Source: a bacterium HR37
GTDB taxonomy: Bacteria; Desulfobacterota_D; UBA1144; Nemesobacterales; CSP1-2
Assembly (NCBI GenBank): GCA_002898375.1
Contig: BEIN01000021.1
Span: forward strand, 1-46,510
Length of the DNA: 46,510 nt
Direction: 5' to 3'
Numbering within the stretch: the stretch's first letter is position 1; each line of letters starts with the position of its first letter. Position numbers and translations under genes: made by a program. Positions 32,933 to 42,052 of this stretch are shown here, piece by piece. The notes under the pieces are model-generated. The model saw nothing but the letters and a program-made list of their open reading frames with translations, searched no databases and had not been told where the DNA came from.

Positions 32933-34268
32933 TGTACTTGTGGTAGACGATGATGAGGAACTGGTTAGCGCAATAAAAGAGCTTCTTGAAAGAAGGAAAT
33001 ACGATGTAATAACAGCATTCTCAGGTAAAGAAGCGATAGAGAAAGCATCTACGTGTTCTCATATATGCATTGCCCTTCTTGACCTTGTCATGCCAATGAT
33101 GGATGGCTTTACACTTCTGGAGAAGATAAAAAACATTCATCCCGATGTCAATGTTATCATAATAACCGGACATGGTACCGTACCAACCGCTATAGAGGCT
33201 ATAAAACGAGGTGCCTCTGACTTCATAACAAAACCATTTGATAAGGATCTGCTGTTAAAGAAACTAGATGTAATAAAGAAAACACATGAACTTGAAAACA
33301 GAATAAGTGAGCTGAATGAACTGCTTTCTGAAAAATACGGTTTTGAACAGATCGTAAGTGGCTCCAAGATAATGGCAGGTGTTTTTGAAAAAGCCACAGC
33401 GGCCTCACGTACAGATGCCCCTGTTTTTATAGTGGGAGAAACCGGCACGGGGAAAGAGCTTCTGGCAAAAGCAATTCACCTAAAAAGCGAAAGGGCCTCC
33501 CACCCGTTTATCGCAATAAACTGCGGGGCTATTCCAAAGGAGCTTATTGAGTCGGAGCTATTCGGATACAAGAAGGGAGCATTTACCGGTGCAACACGGG
33601 ACTACGAGGGGTTATTTATAGCAGCAAATAAGGGAACGCTGTTTCTGGATGAGATAGGGGAGATGCCAAAAGACCTTCAGGTAAAACTCCTTAGGGTACT
33701 TGAAGAGCGCAAGGTAAGACCCATAGGATACACAGGCGAAATTCCTATTGATACTAGGATAATAGCTGCAAGCAACCGCTCAATAGAGGAACTAAAAAAC
33801 ACGTACCTCAGAGAAGACCTATTCTTTAGACTTGCGGTTATAGTAATAGAGCTTCCCCCACTTAGGGAAAGAAAAGAGGATATACCCCTACTCATAGAGC
33901 ACTTCATAAGGAAATTCAACAAAAAATACTCAAGGAACATAAAGGGGGTCTCAGAAGGAGTCCTAAAGTCCCTTTACCAGTACAGATTTCCCGGCAACAT
34001 AAGGGAGCTAGAAAACCTTATAGAGGGTATAATAGCTGTATCATCACCAGATAAAGAGAAGATAACCGAAAAGGACTTAAAAGCCCATCTTGTATGGCAG
34101 GAGAGCAAATCCTCAGAGCACTCCCTCCTTTCACTAGACAAGCTTGAAAAGTTTGCGCTTGAACAAGCCCTTAGGGAATCCCAGGGCAACAAATCAAAAG
34201 CTGCAGAGATACTTGGAATCTCAAGGGATACCCTCTACAGAAAACTAAAACAGTTCGGAATAGAGTAG
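32919..34268 (+). CDS. NtrC-type sigma-54 response regulator
   Basis: The 449-residue protein has a receiver domain (phospho-acceptor Asp 55, Thr 83, Lys 105), an AAA+ domain (Walker A GETGTGKE 173-180, the sigma-54-contacting GAFTGA at 220-225, Walker B LFLDE 241-245) and a Fis-type helix-turn-helix at the C-terminus (NKSKAAEILGISRDTLYRKL). It can therefore open sigma-54 promoters when phosphorylated. The GTG start lies inside the kinase gene, so the two are coupled. It is the only sigma-54 activator in the window and the natural candidate to bind the 17-bp repeat. Confidence 0.93.
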   Translation: MHRCNVLVVDDDEELVSAIKELLERRKYDVITAFSGKEAIEKASTCSHICIALLDLVMPMMDGFTLLEKIKNIHPDVNVIIITGHGTVPTAIEAIKRGASDFITKPFDKDLLLKKLDVIKKTHELENRISELNELLSEKYGFEQIVSGSKIMAGVFEKATAASRTDAPVFIVGETGTGKELLAKAIHLKSERASHPFIAINCGAIPKELIESELFGYKKGAFTGATRDYEGLFIAANKGTLFLDEIGEMPKDLQVKLLRVLEERKVRPIGYTGEIPIDTRIIAASNRSIEELKNTYLREDLFFRLAVIVIELPPLRERKEDIPLLIEHFIRKFNKKYSRNIKGVSEGVLKSLYQYRFPGNIRELENLIEGIIAVSSPDKEKITEKDLKAHLVWQESKSSEHSLLSLDKLEKFALEQALRESQGNKSKAAEILGISRDTLYRKLKQFGIE

Positions 34269-34294
34269 CAAAAGCAGATTAGAGCTAAATCCTT

Positions 34295-34738
34295 TTACTG
34301 CTTTGCTTCCTCATACCTTACCACAAGAACAGGACAAGGCGAAGAGAAAATCACCTTGTGACTTGTGGTTCCTATGGCAATCTGACCTGTCTCAGTTTTT
34401 AATCCATGAGAGCCCATTACAATAAGGTCTATGCTCTTTTCTTTTGCAAATGTATTTATAACCCGCCAGCGTGGTCCTATAACTATACTTGCCTGGACAT
34501 GAAAACCTCTCTGCTCGAATATCCTTTTTTCATCCTCTATTTTCCTCTCCATCTGCATTTCAAGCTCTCTATAGAACTCCTTTATTTCCTCATCTATGTC
34601 AGGATAATCAAGTGGCTCTATAACATGGAGTATATACATGCTGGCACCAAGCTTCTCACCCAAGTAGAGTGCATACTCCCTTGCTTTCTCCGAGTATATA
34701 GAAAAATCCGTAGGGAATAGAATCCTCTCTATTTTCAT
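34295..34738 (-). CDS. Single-domain universal stress protein
   Basis: From ATG 34738 (with taggaggtataggg upstream) the product is 147 residues: one UspA domain starting MKIERILFPTDFS and ending with the Gly loop GSHGLKTETGQIAIGTTSHKV. It is shorter than the tandem Usp proteins at 17489-20212. No sigma-54 promoter or 17-bp repeat lies upstream, so it may be controlled differently. It converges with the response regulator gene, with a possible hairpin (AAAGCAG/CTGCTTT) between them. Confidence 0.88.
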   Translation of the reverse strand: MKIERILFPTDFSIYSEKAREYALYLGEKLGASMYILHVIEPLDYPDIDEEIKEFYRELEMQMERKIEDEKRIFEQRGFHVQASIVIGPRWRVINTFAKEKSIDLIVMGSHGLKTETGQIAIGTTSHKVIFSSPCPVLVVRYEEAKQ

Positions 34739-34770
34739 TACCCTATACCTCCTAAGTGTATATACTTTAC

Positions 34771-35688
34771 CTAACAAAGAGAATAAACCCAGCTAACTAT
34801 TGCACTTACAGTCTCTTCTGGGTTTTCCATACAGTCATGTCCCGCTTTTGATACATATCTTACCTTTACATTAGTGTTGCCTCCCTCCACAACAAGGCGG
34901 GCCAGTTCCTTTGCCTCCCATGCCTCAAGTATGTCATCATTCTCACCTTGAAGGAACAGTACAGGAATTTTGATTCCGGAAGCAACCCTGTAAGCCATGG
35001 CATTATACGCCTTTGGTCCCCTCATAAACCACCAGGTCTTATATGTAAAGATCTCCGTGTGAAAGGGATTCAGGGTTGGTCCCCATGCCCTGTATATCAG
35101 GAAAATCCTGTCGTCCAAACTCCTGTACGGATCTTCTCCAAGCACCTCAACAGCCTTTTTACATATCTCCTCATAGGAGGGAATGCTCTTCCACCTATCA
35201 AGGCGTTTCCTGTGAGAGTCAGGCAATGAAAAGGCACATCCCTCTAAAATCAAGCCCCTAACACAGGGGTCAAGTCGGGTGGCAGCGTAATAAACAGAAA
35301 GGTTTGCACCCAGACTGTAGCCCAGTATAAATATTCTTTTAAATCCCTTGGCCTTAAGAAAAGATACCGAGGCCTCTATATCGTATACAGCATCATCAAA
35401 TATCCCCTCGCCCATTATCTGACCCATAAAAGCCATTCTTGTGTTAACAGATAAGGACTGAATACCGTACTCAAGAAGTGCTGGTGGAAGGAGTCTGGGG
35501 GTTCCACGTGCCAGAAAATGTCCCAAAACACCGTGTATGTGTATAACTATTGGCAAGTTTTCCTTATCCTCCCTTTGCTCACATAGCAAAAGCGCATCAA
35601 GTTCAAATCCGTCTCTTGCCTTAAAACGTATAAGTTGCTGTTTGGAATCGGTTACGTGTCTTCCGATACTATTTGAACCTCCTGTCAA
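34771..35688 (-). CDS. Alpha/beta hydrolase, paralogue 1
   Basis: The 305-residue protein has an oxyanion segment (VIHIHGVLGHFL), a nucleophile elbow GYSLGA and a C-terminal His in KAGHDCM, so the Ser-Asp-His triad looks complete. It is a close relative of the next gene upstream. No signal peptide is seen, so it is probably cytoplasmic. The start is uncertain: the frame's first start is TTG 35688, overlapping the neighbour by 20 bases; a ribosome site acaggagg lies just after it. Substrate unknown. Confidence 0.8.
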   Translation of the reverse strand: MTGGSNSIGRHVTDSKQQLIRFKARDGFELDALLLCEQREDKENLPIVIHIHGVLGHFLARGTPRLLPPALLEYGIQSLSVNTRMAFMGQIMGEGIFDDAVYDIEASVSFLKAKGFKRIFILGYSLGANLSVYYAATRLDPCVRGLILEGCAFSLPDSHRKRLDRWKSIPSYEEICKKAVEVLGEDPYRSLDDRIFLIYRAWGPTLNPFHTEIFTYKTWWFMRGPKAYNAMAYRVASGIKIPVLFLQGENDDILEAWEAKELARLVVEGGNTNVKVRYVSKAGHDCMENPEETVSAIVSWVYSLC

Positions 35689-36571
35689 GCCACTTTATTA
35701 TTATCTCCCCGACCTCTTCCTCTTTCCCCTCCAGCGTGTGTCCCGCATTTACATAAAAAGCTGATACATCCCTGTTCCCTGCACTTATCGCAAGCTGGGC
35801 CAAATCATAAGTCTCTATTGGATTTATTACCTCATCATGCCATCCCTGGATTAAAAGAATGGGTATCTTTATACGCTCTATCTGCTTATACGCCTTTGCT
35901 CCATCAGCCTCGGGACCCGCAAGAAACCACCAGGTTTTATAAGTGTATATCTCCGTATGCTCAGGCCTGTAGGTATGTCCCCTTGCTTTATATATAAGTA
36001 TTGTACGGTCTTCTTGCGAATTGTACGGATCAGGTTTTAAGAGCTCCCTTGCCCTGTTGTAGACCTCCTCATAAGAGGGTTCACTTCCCCACTTCTCCCA
36101 TCTGCGACGAACAGAGTCAGGCATGGAGTAAGGGGTTGCAAGCGTGATAACACCCTTTAGACTGGGATAAACATCGGGGGAATTCCTAAGGGCTGCGTAT
36201 CTAAGGACTATACACCCCCCGAGACTGTAACCCGAGAGAATTATGTTCCTGTATCCAAGCTCCTTTAAGAAGGTTATGACCCTGTCCAGCTGGGGAACTG
36301 TATCCTCAAGTATGCCGTAGCCAAAAAAAAGGCTAAAATTGGCCATACGCGTGTTTATGGCAAGAGACGAATAACCAGCCCTAGCAAGAATCGGTGGGAG
36401 AAAACGCTGGCTGCCGTCTAAAAAATTACCGAGGAAGCCATGGACATGAACCACTATAGGTTCCTTCTCATGCTCTCTGTTCCAGACCTTTGTTCTGTAA
36501 AAAAGGCCGTCAATCTTGCTGTTATCAAACGGAATGGATATTAACTCCTGCTCCATAAAAACCATTGCCAC
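35669..36571 (-). CDS. Alpha/beta hydrolase, paralogue 2
   Basis: About 300 residues with HVHGFLGNFLDGS, the nucleophile elbow GYSLGG, and NAGHTLEG containing the catalytic His. It shares the same block order with paralogue 1, including YEE(V/I) near 180 and YKTWWF(L/M) near 220, so the two look like a tandem duplication. GTG 36571, ATG 36565 or ATG 36556 may be the start; ggatggggtggc best serves 36565. Its closeness to the metalloprotein-like gene (7 bases) suggests a shared transcript. Confidence 0.82.
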   Translation of the reverse strand: MAMVFMEQELISIPFDNSKIDGLFYRTKVWNREHEKEPIVVHVHGFLGNFLDGSQRFLPPILARAGYSSLAINTRMANFSLFFGYGILEDTVPQLDRVITFLKELGYRNIILSGYSLGGCIVLRYAALRNSPDVYPSLKGVITLATPYSMPDSVRRRWEKWGSEPSYEEVYNRARELLKPDPYNSQEDRTILIYKARGHTYRPEHTEIYTYKTWWFLAGPEADGAKAYKQIERIKIPILLIQGWHDEVINPIETYDLAQLAISAGNRDVSAFYVNAGHTLEGKEEEVGEIIIKWLDRRFK

Positions 36572-36577
36572 CCCATC

Positions 36578-37891
36578 CTATAAAAACGCTACCTTATCTA
36601 CGGTAACGAAATTAAAATCAATATAGTGGGGAATCTCTCTGTCTTCAAAAACAACTGAGAGCTCTTCTGAAAATCTGGGAAGCCTTATATCTCCCCAGCG
36701 ATTAACAAACCCGGTTGCTTCTTTAAGATCACCCTCTGCAAACACACCCAGCACATAGCTTAAAAGCGTTGCGATGTCTTTTTCAAACCTGTTAAAGTTT
36801 ATCCTAAACTTATTCTTCCTTGGGTCATACACAATCGAGCCATTTTCTTTAAAGTAGTTATATGCCAGAAAAGCAGAGGCACTATCTGCGTAATTGTAGA
36901 AACCACCACGCCTTATGTATCTAAACATCTCCGATACGGAAACAACATATGCTCCGTAGAGCAGCTCATCCTTTAGCAGGTCATCAGAGAGGTACCTCAT
37001 GTTGTAGAGAGCCACCATATCAGATTTAAGCTCGTGAAGGATCAGGTAGATTCTATCAGATTCACAAACCCCCTTATCACAAAAGGTATCGGTACCAAAG
37101 AAATGGCCAATATCATGACCTCTAAGCCACAGCAAAAGAGCCCTGGCAACCAGGGATTCCTCTAGGTCCTTTATAATCTCATACTCCAAGAGGTACTTTT
37201 CTGCAATACGTCTTGATATCACCTGAAACCTTTTAACGAAGAGGTTTACAAATACCGTTACCCTTGACAGGGCGTATAGACTGCCTGGATTGCCCTCCGA
37301 GAAAAAAACACAAATTGGTTTATTACGCCCACTGAACTCCCCTGCCAAAGATATAACATCCAGGCACTTTATAACAGGAACTTTATCCGCTACAGAGGAT
37401 CCCCTTATTATATCATCCGACACAGGAAGATTATCCAGAAAAATGGGTATCTTCTTATCATAAAGCCCCAAGACGGTATTAAAGGAGCTGTTAACAACCC
37501 CCAAAGCACCAAAGTAGTAACTACGATTACCCTTTTCAGGAGAGAAAACCTTTCCAAGTATAAACTCTAAGAGCTCTTCTCCATTTTGCATAAGCGGAAT
37601 TGACAGCACATCGTATATACCCTGTGACAGGGTTTTAAGCCTGTTCTCAAAGCACACCCTGTCTTTATCGGGTAAAAGCATCCCCGAAGCCCTTAGTCTC
37701 TCCAATATCCTTTGAAAAATGATATTCTCCAAAGCAGCCGGGCAGGAACTCACACTGCAGGCATGGTAGAGTGAATTTACATACACCATAGCCTCAAGCA
37801 GCGGTTTTAAGATCCCTTTAAGTTGCTTACCAGCACCCGTATGGATATCAACCACAACCGCGGTTTTCCAGCAAGAGTTGGAACCAACCAT
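36578..37891 (-). CDS. Unknown protein with GHDIGH...HELKSD putative metal site
   Basis: I do not recognise this 437-residue protein with certainty. The centre holds LRGHDIGHFFG (His 259, Asp 260, His 263) and, 23 residues on, ILHELKSDMVALYNMRYL (His 286, Glu 287, Asp 291). That pair resembles the second metal-site motif of M49-like metallopeptidases and the DUF6421 type, in which ElKaDivaL follows a His motif. No signal peptide is seen. It lies 14 bases downstream of the MCE gene and 7 bases upstream of the hydrolase pair. Alternative: a structural HD-like metalloprotein. Confidence 0.6.
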   Translation of the reverse strand: MVGSNSCWKTAVVVDIHTGAGKQLKGILKPLLEAMVYVNSLYHACSVSSCPAALENIIFQRILERLRASGMLLPDKDRVCFENRLKTLSQGIYDVLSIPLMQNGEELLEFILGKVFSPEKGNRSYYFGALGVVNSSFNTVLGLYDKKIPIFLDNLPVSDDIIRGSSVADKVPVIKCLDVISLAGEFSGRNKPICVFFSEGNPGSLYALSRVTVFVNLFVKRFQVISRRIAEKYLLEYEIIKDLEESLVARALLLWLRGHDIGHFFGTDTFCDKGVCESDRIYLILHELKSDMVALYNMRYLSDDLLKDELLYGAYVVSVSEMFRYIRRGGFYNYADSASAFLAYNYFKENGSIVYDPRKNKFRINFNRFEKDIATLLSYVLGVFAEGDLKEATGFVNRWGDIRLPRFSEELSVVFEDREIPHYIDFNFVTVDKVAFL

Positions 37892-37905
37892 TGTATCCCC
37901 AAGCT

Positions 37906-38637
37906 CTATGTCTCCTTTAAGCCATGTTCCAGATTTTTAAGGTATCTATCAAACTCTTCTTTAAATCTATCTGCTTCCCTATCCCTACCAAGTTCTCTAA
38001 GCTCCCTAAGGATGCTCTCTAGCCTTTCCTTGATACGGGGCATCTCTTTTCTAAGTTCCTCAATCCCCCTTTGAGCACTCCTTACCACCTCATCCATAAG
38101 AGCATTCATCTCATCTTTTAGCTCCTCATACCTCTTATCCCTTCTAAATTCCTCAAATCCCTTTTCAAACTCAACCAACCAGTTTGAAAACTCTTCATAA
38201 GCCCTTTCCAGAGCCCTTTTTCCAGATTGCACAAAGAACTGTGCTCTTGATTTATATCCCCTAACCCTTGCTCCACGCTCAAGCGAAGGGGCATTCTCAT
38301 CTATTACCTCAACCACTATCCATCTCTCATCAGCCTGAAGACCTGTATCCACTGGTTCGATTATAAATACGGCACTGGAATTAACCCTATCCTTATACTC
38401 CCCGTATATACGTGCCTCCACTACAACCTCTCCACTTTCCTCTACCTTTAACCCTCTAACCTCTCCAATGGGAACACCCTTCATAACAAGTTTTGTTCCC
38501 CTAGAAACCCCCTTTGCCTCATCAAACACTATGGATATGTCCAGTCCCTTTGTGTAAAAACCAAACCAGTAAACCAAAGCCGCTACGATTAAAACATCCA
38601 ATAGGATAAGGGCTCCTATAACCTTTTTTCTATTCAT
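37906..38637 (-). CDS. Single-MCE-domain (MlaD-like) anchored protein
   Basis: The 243-residue protein has one N-terminal membrane helix (about residues 7-27), an MCE domain (about 33-120, with FDEAKGVSRGTKLVMKGVPIGEV) and a long charged coiled coil (about 130-240). MCE proteins bind lipid and bridge the membranes in Mla-type phospholipid transport. No MlaE permease or MlaF ATPase gene is beside it, so its partners are elsewhere or its use is different. It lies in a run with DUF4301 upstream and the unknown metalloprotein downstream. Confidence 0.82.
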   Translation of the reverse strand: MNRKKVIGALILLDVLIVAALVYWFGFYTKGLDISIVFDEAKGVSRGTKLVMKGVPIGEVRGLKVEESGEVVVEARIYGEYKDRVNSSAVFIIEPVDTGLQADERWIVVEVIDENAPSLERGARVRGYKSRAQFFVQSGKRALERAYEEFSNWLVEFEKGFEEFRRDKRYEELKDEMNALMDEVVRSAQRGIEELRKEMPRIKERLESILRELRELGRDREADRFKEEFDRYLKNLEHGLKET

Positions 38638-38666
38638 GTATCTACCCCTCTACAAAATAAATTTAA

Positions 38667-40247
38667 CTACTCCTCAGGCTGATGTTCCCTGCGTAGCAGA
38701 TCCAGAACGGTTTTTACAGGACTGAAAGTGGTTAGAGGAACCTCAACAAATACCGTATTCCAGTATGCCATTGAACCATTCCACAACCCAGGAAGCTCTA
38801 GAGCCTTAATCCTTACACCGTCCTTTGATTTAATAGAGATAAATCCGGTATTTGGATTCACAAACCTAGTTAGATCAAAAGGATTTCCCCTATAATCCCT
38901 AACACCGCACACAAGGTCAACGGGATTAAAGTGGGTTGAAGACTCCCAGATAGAGCGCTGCACCGAAGAGCTAAAATCAACCTGAGAGGACTCCACTATC
39001 TGTAAGGAAAGTTCCCCTTTCTCATCTTCCACCCAGAACGGCCCCCCTCCTGGCTCTCCCTGATTTCTAACCATACCACAGACCCTAAGGGGTCTATTGA
39101 ACTTAGAAAAAAGAAACCTTACCTTTTCCTCCCGCAACCCCTTTTCCATCCCATCGGGGGGCACAATACAGAGCCTGCTTCGTGCAAACTCAAACATCTC
39201 ATTGATCAGGGCATCGGTTACATCACCAGACACCAGCCTCTCAAGATAACCGAATATGGTTTTTTGTAATTCAACAAGATACCCACCAAGAACCTTTTTA
39301 TAGAGGTAGGTTTGGGGTTTTAACCAATCGGGAGCTACATTATCTATGTTCTTTATAAAGACAATATCACCCTTTAGCCCGTTTAAATTTTCAAGCAAAG
39401 CTCCATGCCCACCCGGACGAAAGACCAATCGTCCATCCCTATCCCTAAGCGGCCTATTACCCAGGTCAACCGCTATCGTATCAGTTGAGGGGTTCTGAAT
39501 TGAAAACCCTATCTCATACCTTACCCCTTCTTTTTCTTCATAAAAACCACGTACCTTTTCCATAAAGTCCTTTATGGTCTCTAGGTGCTCAGCTGGCACA
39601 GTAAAATGAACCCTTGCGGTGTTACTTTTATCCCTTACGTAATTTGCTGCCTCAACAAGGTGTTCTTCAAAAGCCGTACGGCAGTGATCCCCATAGCAGT
39701 GAAACTTTATAAGCCCCTTTGGAAGGCTGGCATAGTTAAGACCTTTTGGGGTAAGAATATACTCAAGCACTAACTTATAGTTTCCCTTTGCTATAAGCTC
39801 TTCCAATTGAATTCCGTCCCTTAACATAACCGCCTTTAGATCATTGTAGAAGGCAAACTTCTTTATCCCCTTTATAAACTCGAGGAATCTTATGTGCTCG
39901 ATATCCCCCTCCTTAGCCCTAGCAGAAACCACATCTTCATCAATCTCTTCATAGCGATTGTAGAAAGAAACAAGAAGCTCAAACATCCTGCTTGCAGCAC
40001 CAGAGGCAGGAACGAATTTCATAGCTCTTCCCTTTAATGCCTCATATATGTAAAGACTTACAAGCCTCTCAATGTCACCTCTATCCACAACAAAGATGCC
40101 ATCGCCCACTGTGCAGGGACGGTTTAGCCTGACAAAGGGAAACCCTCTCTTAAAGACCTCTATCTGTGAAATTACCCGCTCAGGGGTCATTCCCCTTGCC
40201 TTTATTTGCTCGATATCCTCCTTGGAAAGAGTAACCGGTTTGCTCAT
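38667..40247 (-). CDS. DUF4301 protein
   Basis: The 526-residue protein matches DUF4301, with ALKGRAMKFVPASGAASRMF near residue 90 and FRPGGHGALLENLN near 285. These regions recall the nucleotide-binding loops of sugar-nucleotidyltransferases, but no reaction is established. No signal peptide. The ribosome site aggtgtg is adequate. It begins the minus-strand run to the MCE and hydrolase genes, 29 bases upstream of the MCE gene. Confidence 0.8.
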   Translation of the reverse strand: MSKPVTLSKEDIEQIKARGMTPERVISQIEVFKRGFPFVRLNRPCTVGDGIFVVDRGDIERLVSLYIYEALKGRAMKFVPASGAASRMFELLVSFYNRYEEIDEDVVSARAKEGDIEHIRFLEFIKGIKKFAFYNDLKAVMLRDGIQLEELIAKGNYKLVLEYILTPKGLNYASLPKGLIKFHCYGDHCRTAFEEHLVEAANYVRDKSNTARVHFTVPAEHLETIKDFMEKVRGFYEEKEGVRYEIGFSIQNPSTDTIAVDLGNRPLRDRDGRLVFRPGGHGALLENLNGLKGDIVFIKNIDNVAPDWLKPQTYLYKKVLGGYLVELQKTIFGYLERLVSGDVTDALINEMFEFARSRLCIVPPDGMEKGLREEKVRFLFSKFNRPLRVCGMVRNQGEPGGGPFWVEDEKGELSLQIVESSQVDFSSSVQRSIWESSTHFNPVDLVCGVRDYRGNPFDLTRFVNPNTGFISIKSKDGVRIKALELPGLWNGSMAYWNTVFVEVPLTTFSPVKTVLDLLRREHQPEE

Positions 40248-40276
40248 GACACACCTAATTTTAAATGATACAGGGA

Positions 40277-40468
40277 CTATTTCACAGCAAGAAGTTCCTT
40301 TTCAGCCTTAAGGTAAGCACGTGGGCGAGTAGGAGCTTCTATAACAACCTGATTTCCATCAGGTCCTTCAAGCACCAAGCGGTGTTTTCCATTAAATTTG
40401 CCATCCTCAAGAATCTTCCACCCGCCTTTCTTTAAGCGCTTCTCACGAATACGTCTTTTCCCTCGCAT
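40277..40468 (-). CDS. Small basic protein of 63 residues
   Basis: No family recognised. The 63-residue product is basic at its N-terminus (MRGKRRIREKRLKKGG) and then has a beta-rich part (GKHRLVLEGPDGNQVVIEA) and a helix (AYLKAEKELL). A strong ribosome site (caggaggttt) supports translation. It is 29 bases upstream of the DUF4301 gene on the same strand. Confidence 0.7.
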   Translation of the reverse strand: MRGKRRIREKRLKKGGWKILEDGKFNGKHRLVLEGPDGNQVVIEAPTRPRAYLKAEKELLAVK

Positions 40469-40583
40469 CTTAAACCTCCTGCTAAACGATTAGAGAAAAA
40501 ACAGCAAAAGCAAAAAGAGACAACAGGTATATCAGCATAAACAGCTTAAATATTTTATCAGATTCCCAAGTCTAAACAAAAAA

Positions 40584-41228
40584 CTAGGCCGGTTTTTTTG
40601 CTCTATACAGGGAAAGGGTTCCAAAAACAGTCGTGTACCTAGCAGTTTCTCTAACATCAACAAACCCGGAGTTGCAAAGGAGCTCGGGCAAAAGGCCCTT
40701 TACGTTATCGGAGATCTCTTCAAACCGACGTACCAAAAAAGACACTAGGTGGGTATAGAGATTGTGGGGCTTTCCAAAGTCAGCTATGTGAAACTCTCCA
40801 CCGGGACGAAGAACCCTAAATACCTCTAAAATAGCTCTTCGTTTGTTTTCAAGGGTCAGGTGATGAAGCAAAAGACTTGAAAAAACAACATCAAAAGCAT
40901 TATCAGAGTAAGGCAACCTGGAGGCATCAGCCCGAACCAGGAATATATCTGTTTCCATACATTTTCTCTTTGCGATCCTAAGGATATCAGGGTCAATATC
41001 CAATCCAAACACACCTATGTTAGGATCCGTTCTTTTTATAATAAGAGCAAGCGTTGCAGTTCCACATCCTACATCAAGAACCCTACTTACCCCGTGGGTA
41101 ATACCGGACTGCTCTATAAGACGTTTTCTAAAACTGCCTTCGGGAAGAAAAAATCCTATAAGAGAGTCATATAACGGGGTAAGGCTCTTACACCCAAGAG
41201 CTGGTATATAGCTGCGGTTCCTACCCAC
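40584..41228 (-). CDS. SAM-dependent class I methyltransferase
   Basis: The 214-residue protein has motif I VLDVGCGTATLAL, an acidic motif II end (GLDIDPDI), motif III LPYSDNAFDVVFSSLLLHHL and motif IV LRPGGEFHIADFG, as in UbiE/ArsM-type enzymes. No substrate is evident. The GTG start at 41228 is only 46 bases from the start of a second, divergent methyltransferase, so the promoters must be compact or overlap. Confidence 0.85.
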   Translation of the reverse strand: MGRNRSYIPALGCKSLTPLYDSLIGFFLPEGSFRKRLIEQSGITHGVSRVLDVGCGTATLALIIKRTDPNIGVFGLDIDPDILRIAKRKCMETDIFLVRADASRLPYSDNAFDVVFSSLLLHHLTLENKRRAILEVFRVLRPGGEFHIADFGKPHNLYTHLVSFLVRRFEEISDNVKGLLPELLCNSGFVDVRETARYTTVFGTLSLYRAKKPA

Positions 41229-41274
41229 GCCACTAACCTGCTACCCATTTTTTCGGTATAATTCCGATTGATAT

Positions 41275-41967
41275 ATGATTACAGGTTTTGAATCAATAAA
41301 CAACTGGTATGAAAAACCCCTTGGATACCTCTACTTTGAGAGGGTAAGCTCCAAGCTGGATAAACTGCTAAGATCCTACAACCCATGGGGAAAACATATA
41401 TGTGCACTAGATGCTGGATGCGGCTCAGGTCAATACACCCTCTATCTTGCAAGCAACCACACATATAACACAGTAGGGATTGATAAATCCCGGGTTCTTG
41501 TCTCTAAAGCCTTAAAAAAATCGGAAGAAAAGGGCCTAAAAGCGGATTTTCTTAACGCAGATATCTCTTCCCTACCCTTTAAATCAGAATCCTTTGGGTT
41601 GGTCTTGTGTATTAACGTGATTGAGTTTGTCCAAAACAAGATCGAAGCAGTAGGAGAGCTAAAAAGGGTACTTTCACCTGAAGGCATCATTATCCTAGGT
41701 GTATGCAACAAATACGGTCTCTGGGGACTCATTAAAACGGTAGCCAAACCCTTTAAGAGAGGCGACCCCTTTTTTAAGGGAAATTTCCTCTCACGAACCG
41801 ACATAAAAGATATAGCACAAAAGACAGGACTCAAGCTACTACACATAGAGGAAGAGATATACTTTCTCCCTTTTAAGGATATTAGAGCAATAACCTTTAG
41901 CGAAAAGATCGTAAAAAAGTACCTAAAAGTCCTTCCCGGGCTTTTAATTGCATGCTTAAAAAAATAA
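41275..41967 (+). CDS. SAM-dependent class I methyltransferase, possibly with the radical SAM gene
   Basis: The 230-residue protein has motif I ALDAGCGSGQYTLYLA, a motif II acidic end (GIDKSRVL), SLPFKSESFGLVLCINVIEF and LSPEGIIILGVCNKYG. It ends 85 bases before the large PqqD/radical SAM/ArsM gene on the same strand. The start has little or no ribosome site, so translation may be leaderless. Whether it acts in the same pathway is unknown. Confidence 0.83.
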   Translation: MITGFESINNWYEKPLGYLYFERVSSKLDKLLRSYNPWGKHICALDAGCGSGQYTLYLASNHTYNTVGIDKSRVLVSKALKKSEEKGLKADFLNADISSLPFKSESFGLVLCINVIEFVQNKIEAVGELKRVLSPEGIIILGVCNKYGLWGLIKTVAKPFKRGDPFFKGNFLSRTDIKDIAQKTGLKLLHIEEEIYFLPFKDIRAITFSEKIVKKYLKVLPGLLIACLKK

Positions 41968-42052
41968 GGACCCTGCTCCAGAGCGAAACCTTTTCCTTCC
42001 TTCTGCATCTATTAGAAAAGCACCAAAGCTATAAGGAGGAGAGCACTGCAAA

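Noticed and set aside
34739-34830. Search for a sigma-54 promoter and repeat before the single-domain Usp gene
   Set aside because: Neither GG-N10-GC with a TTGC box nor a TGTC-N9-GACA repeat was found, so this Usp gene was left out of the regulon.
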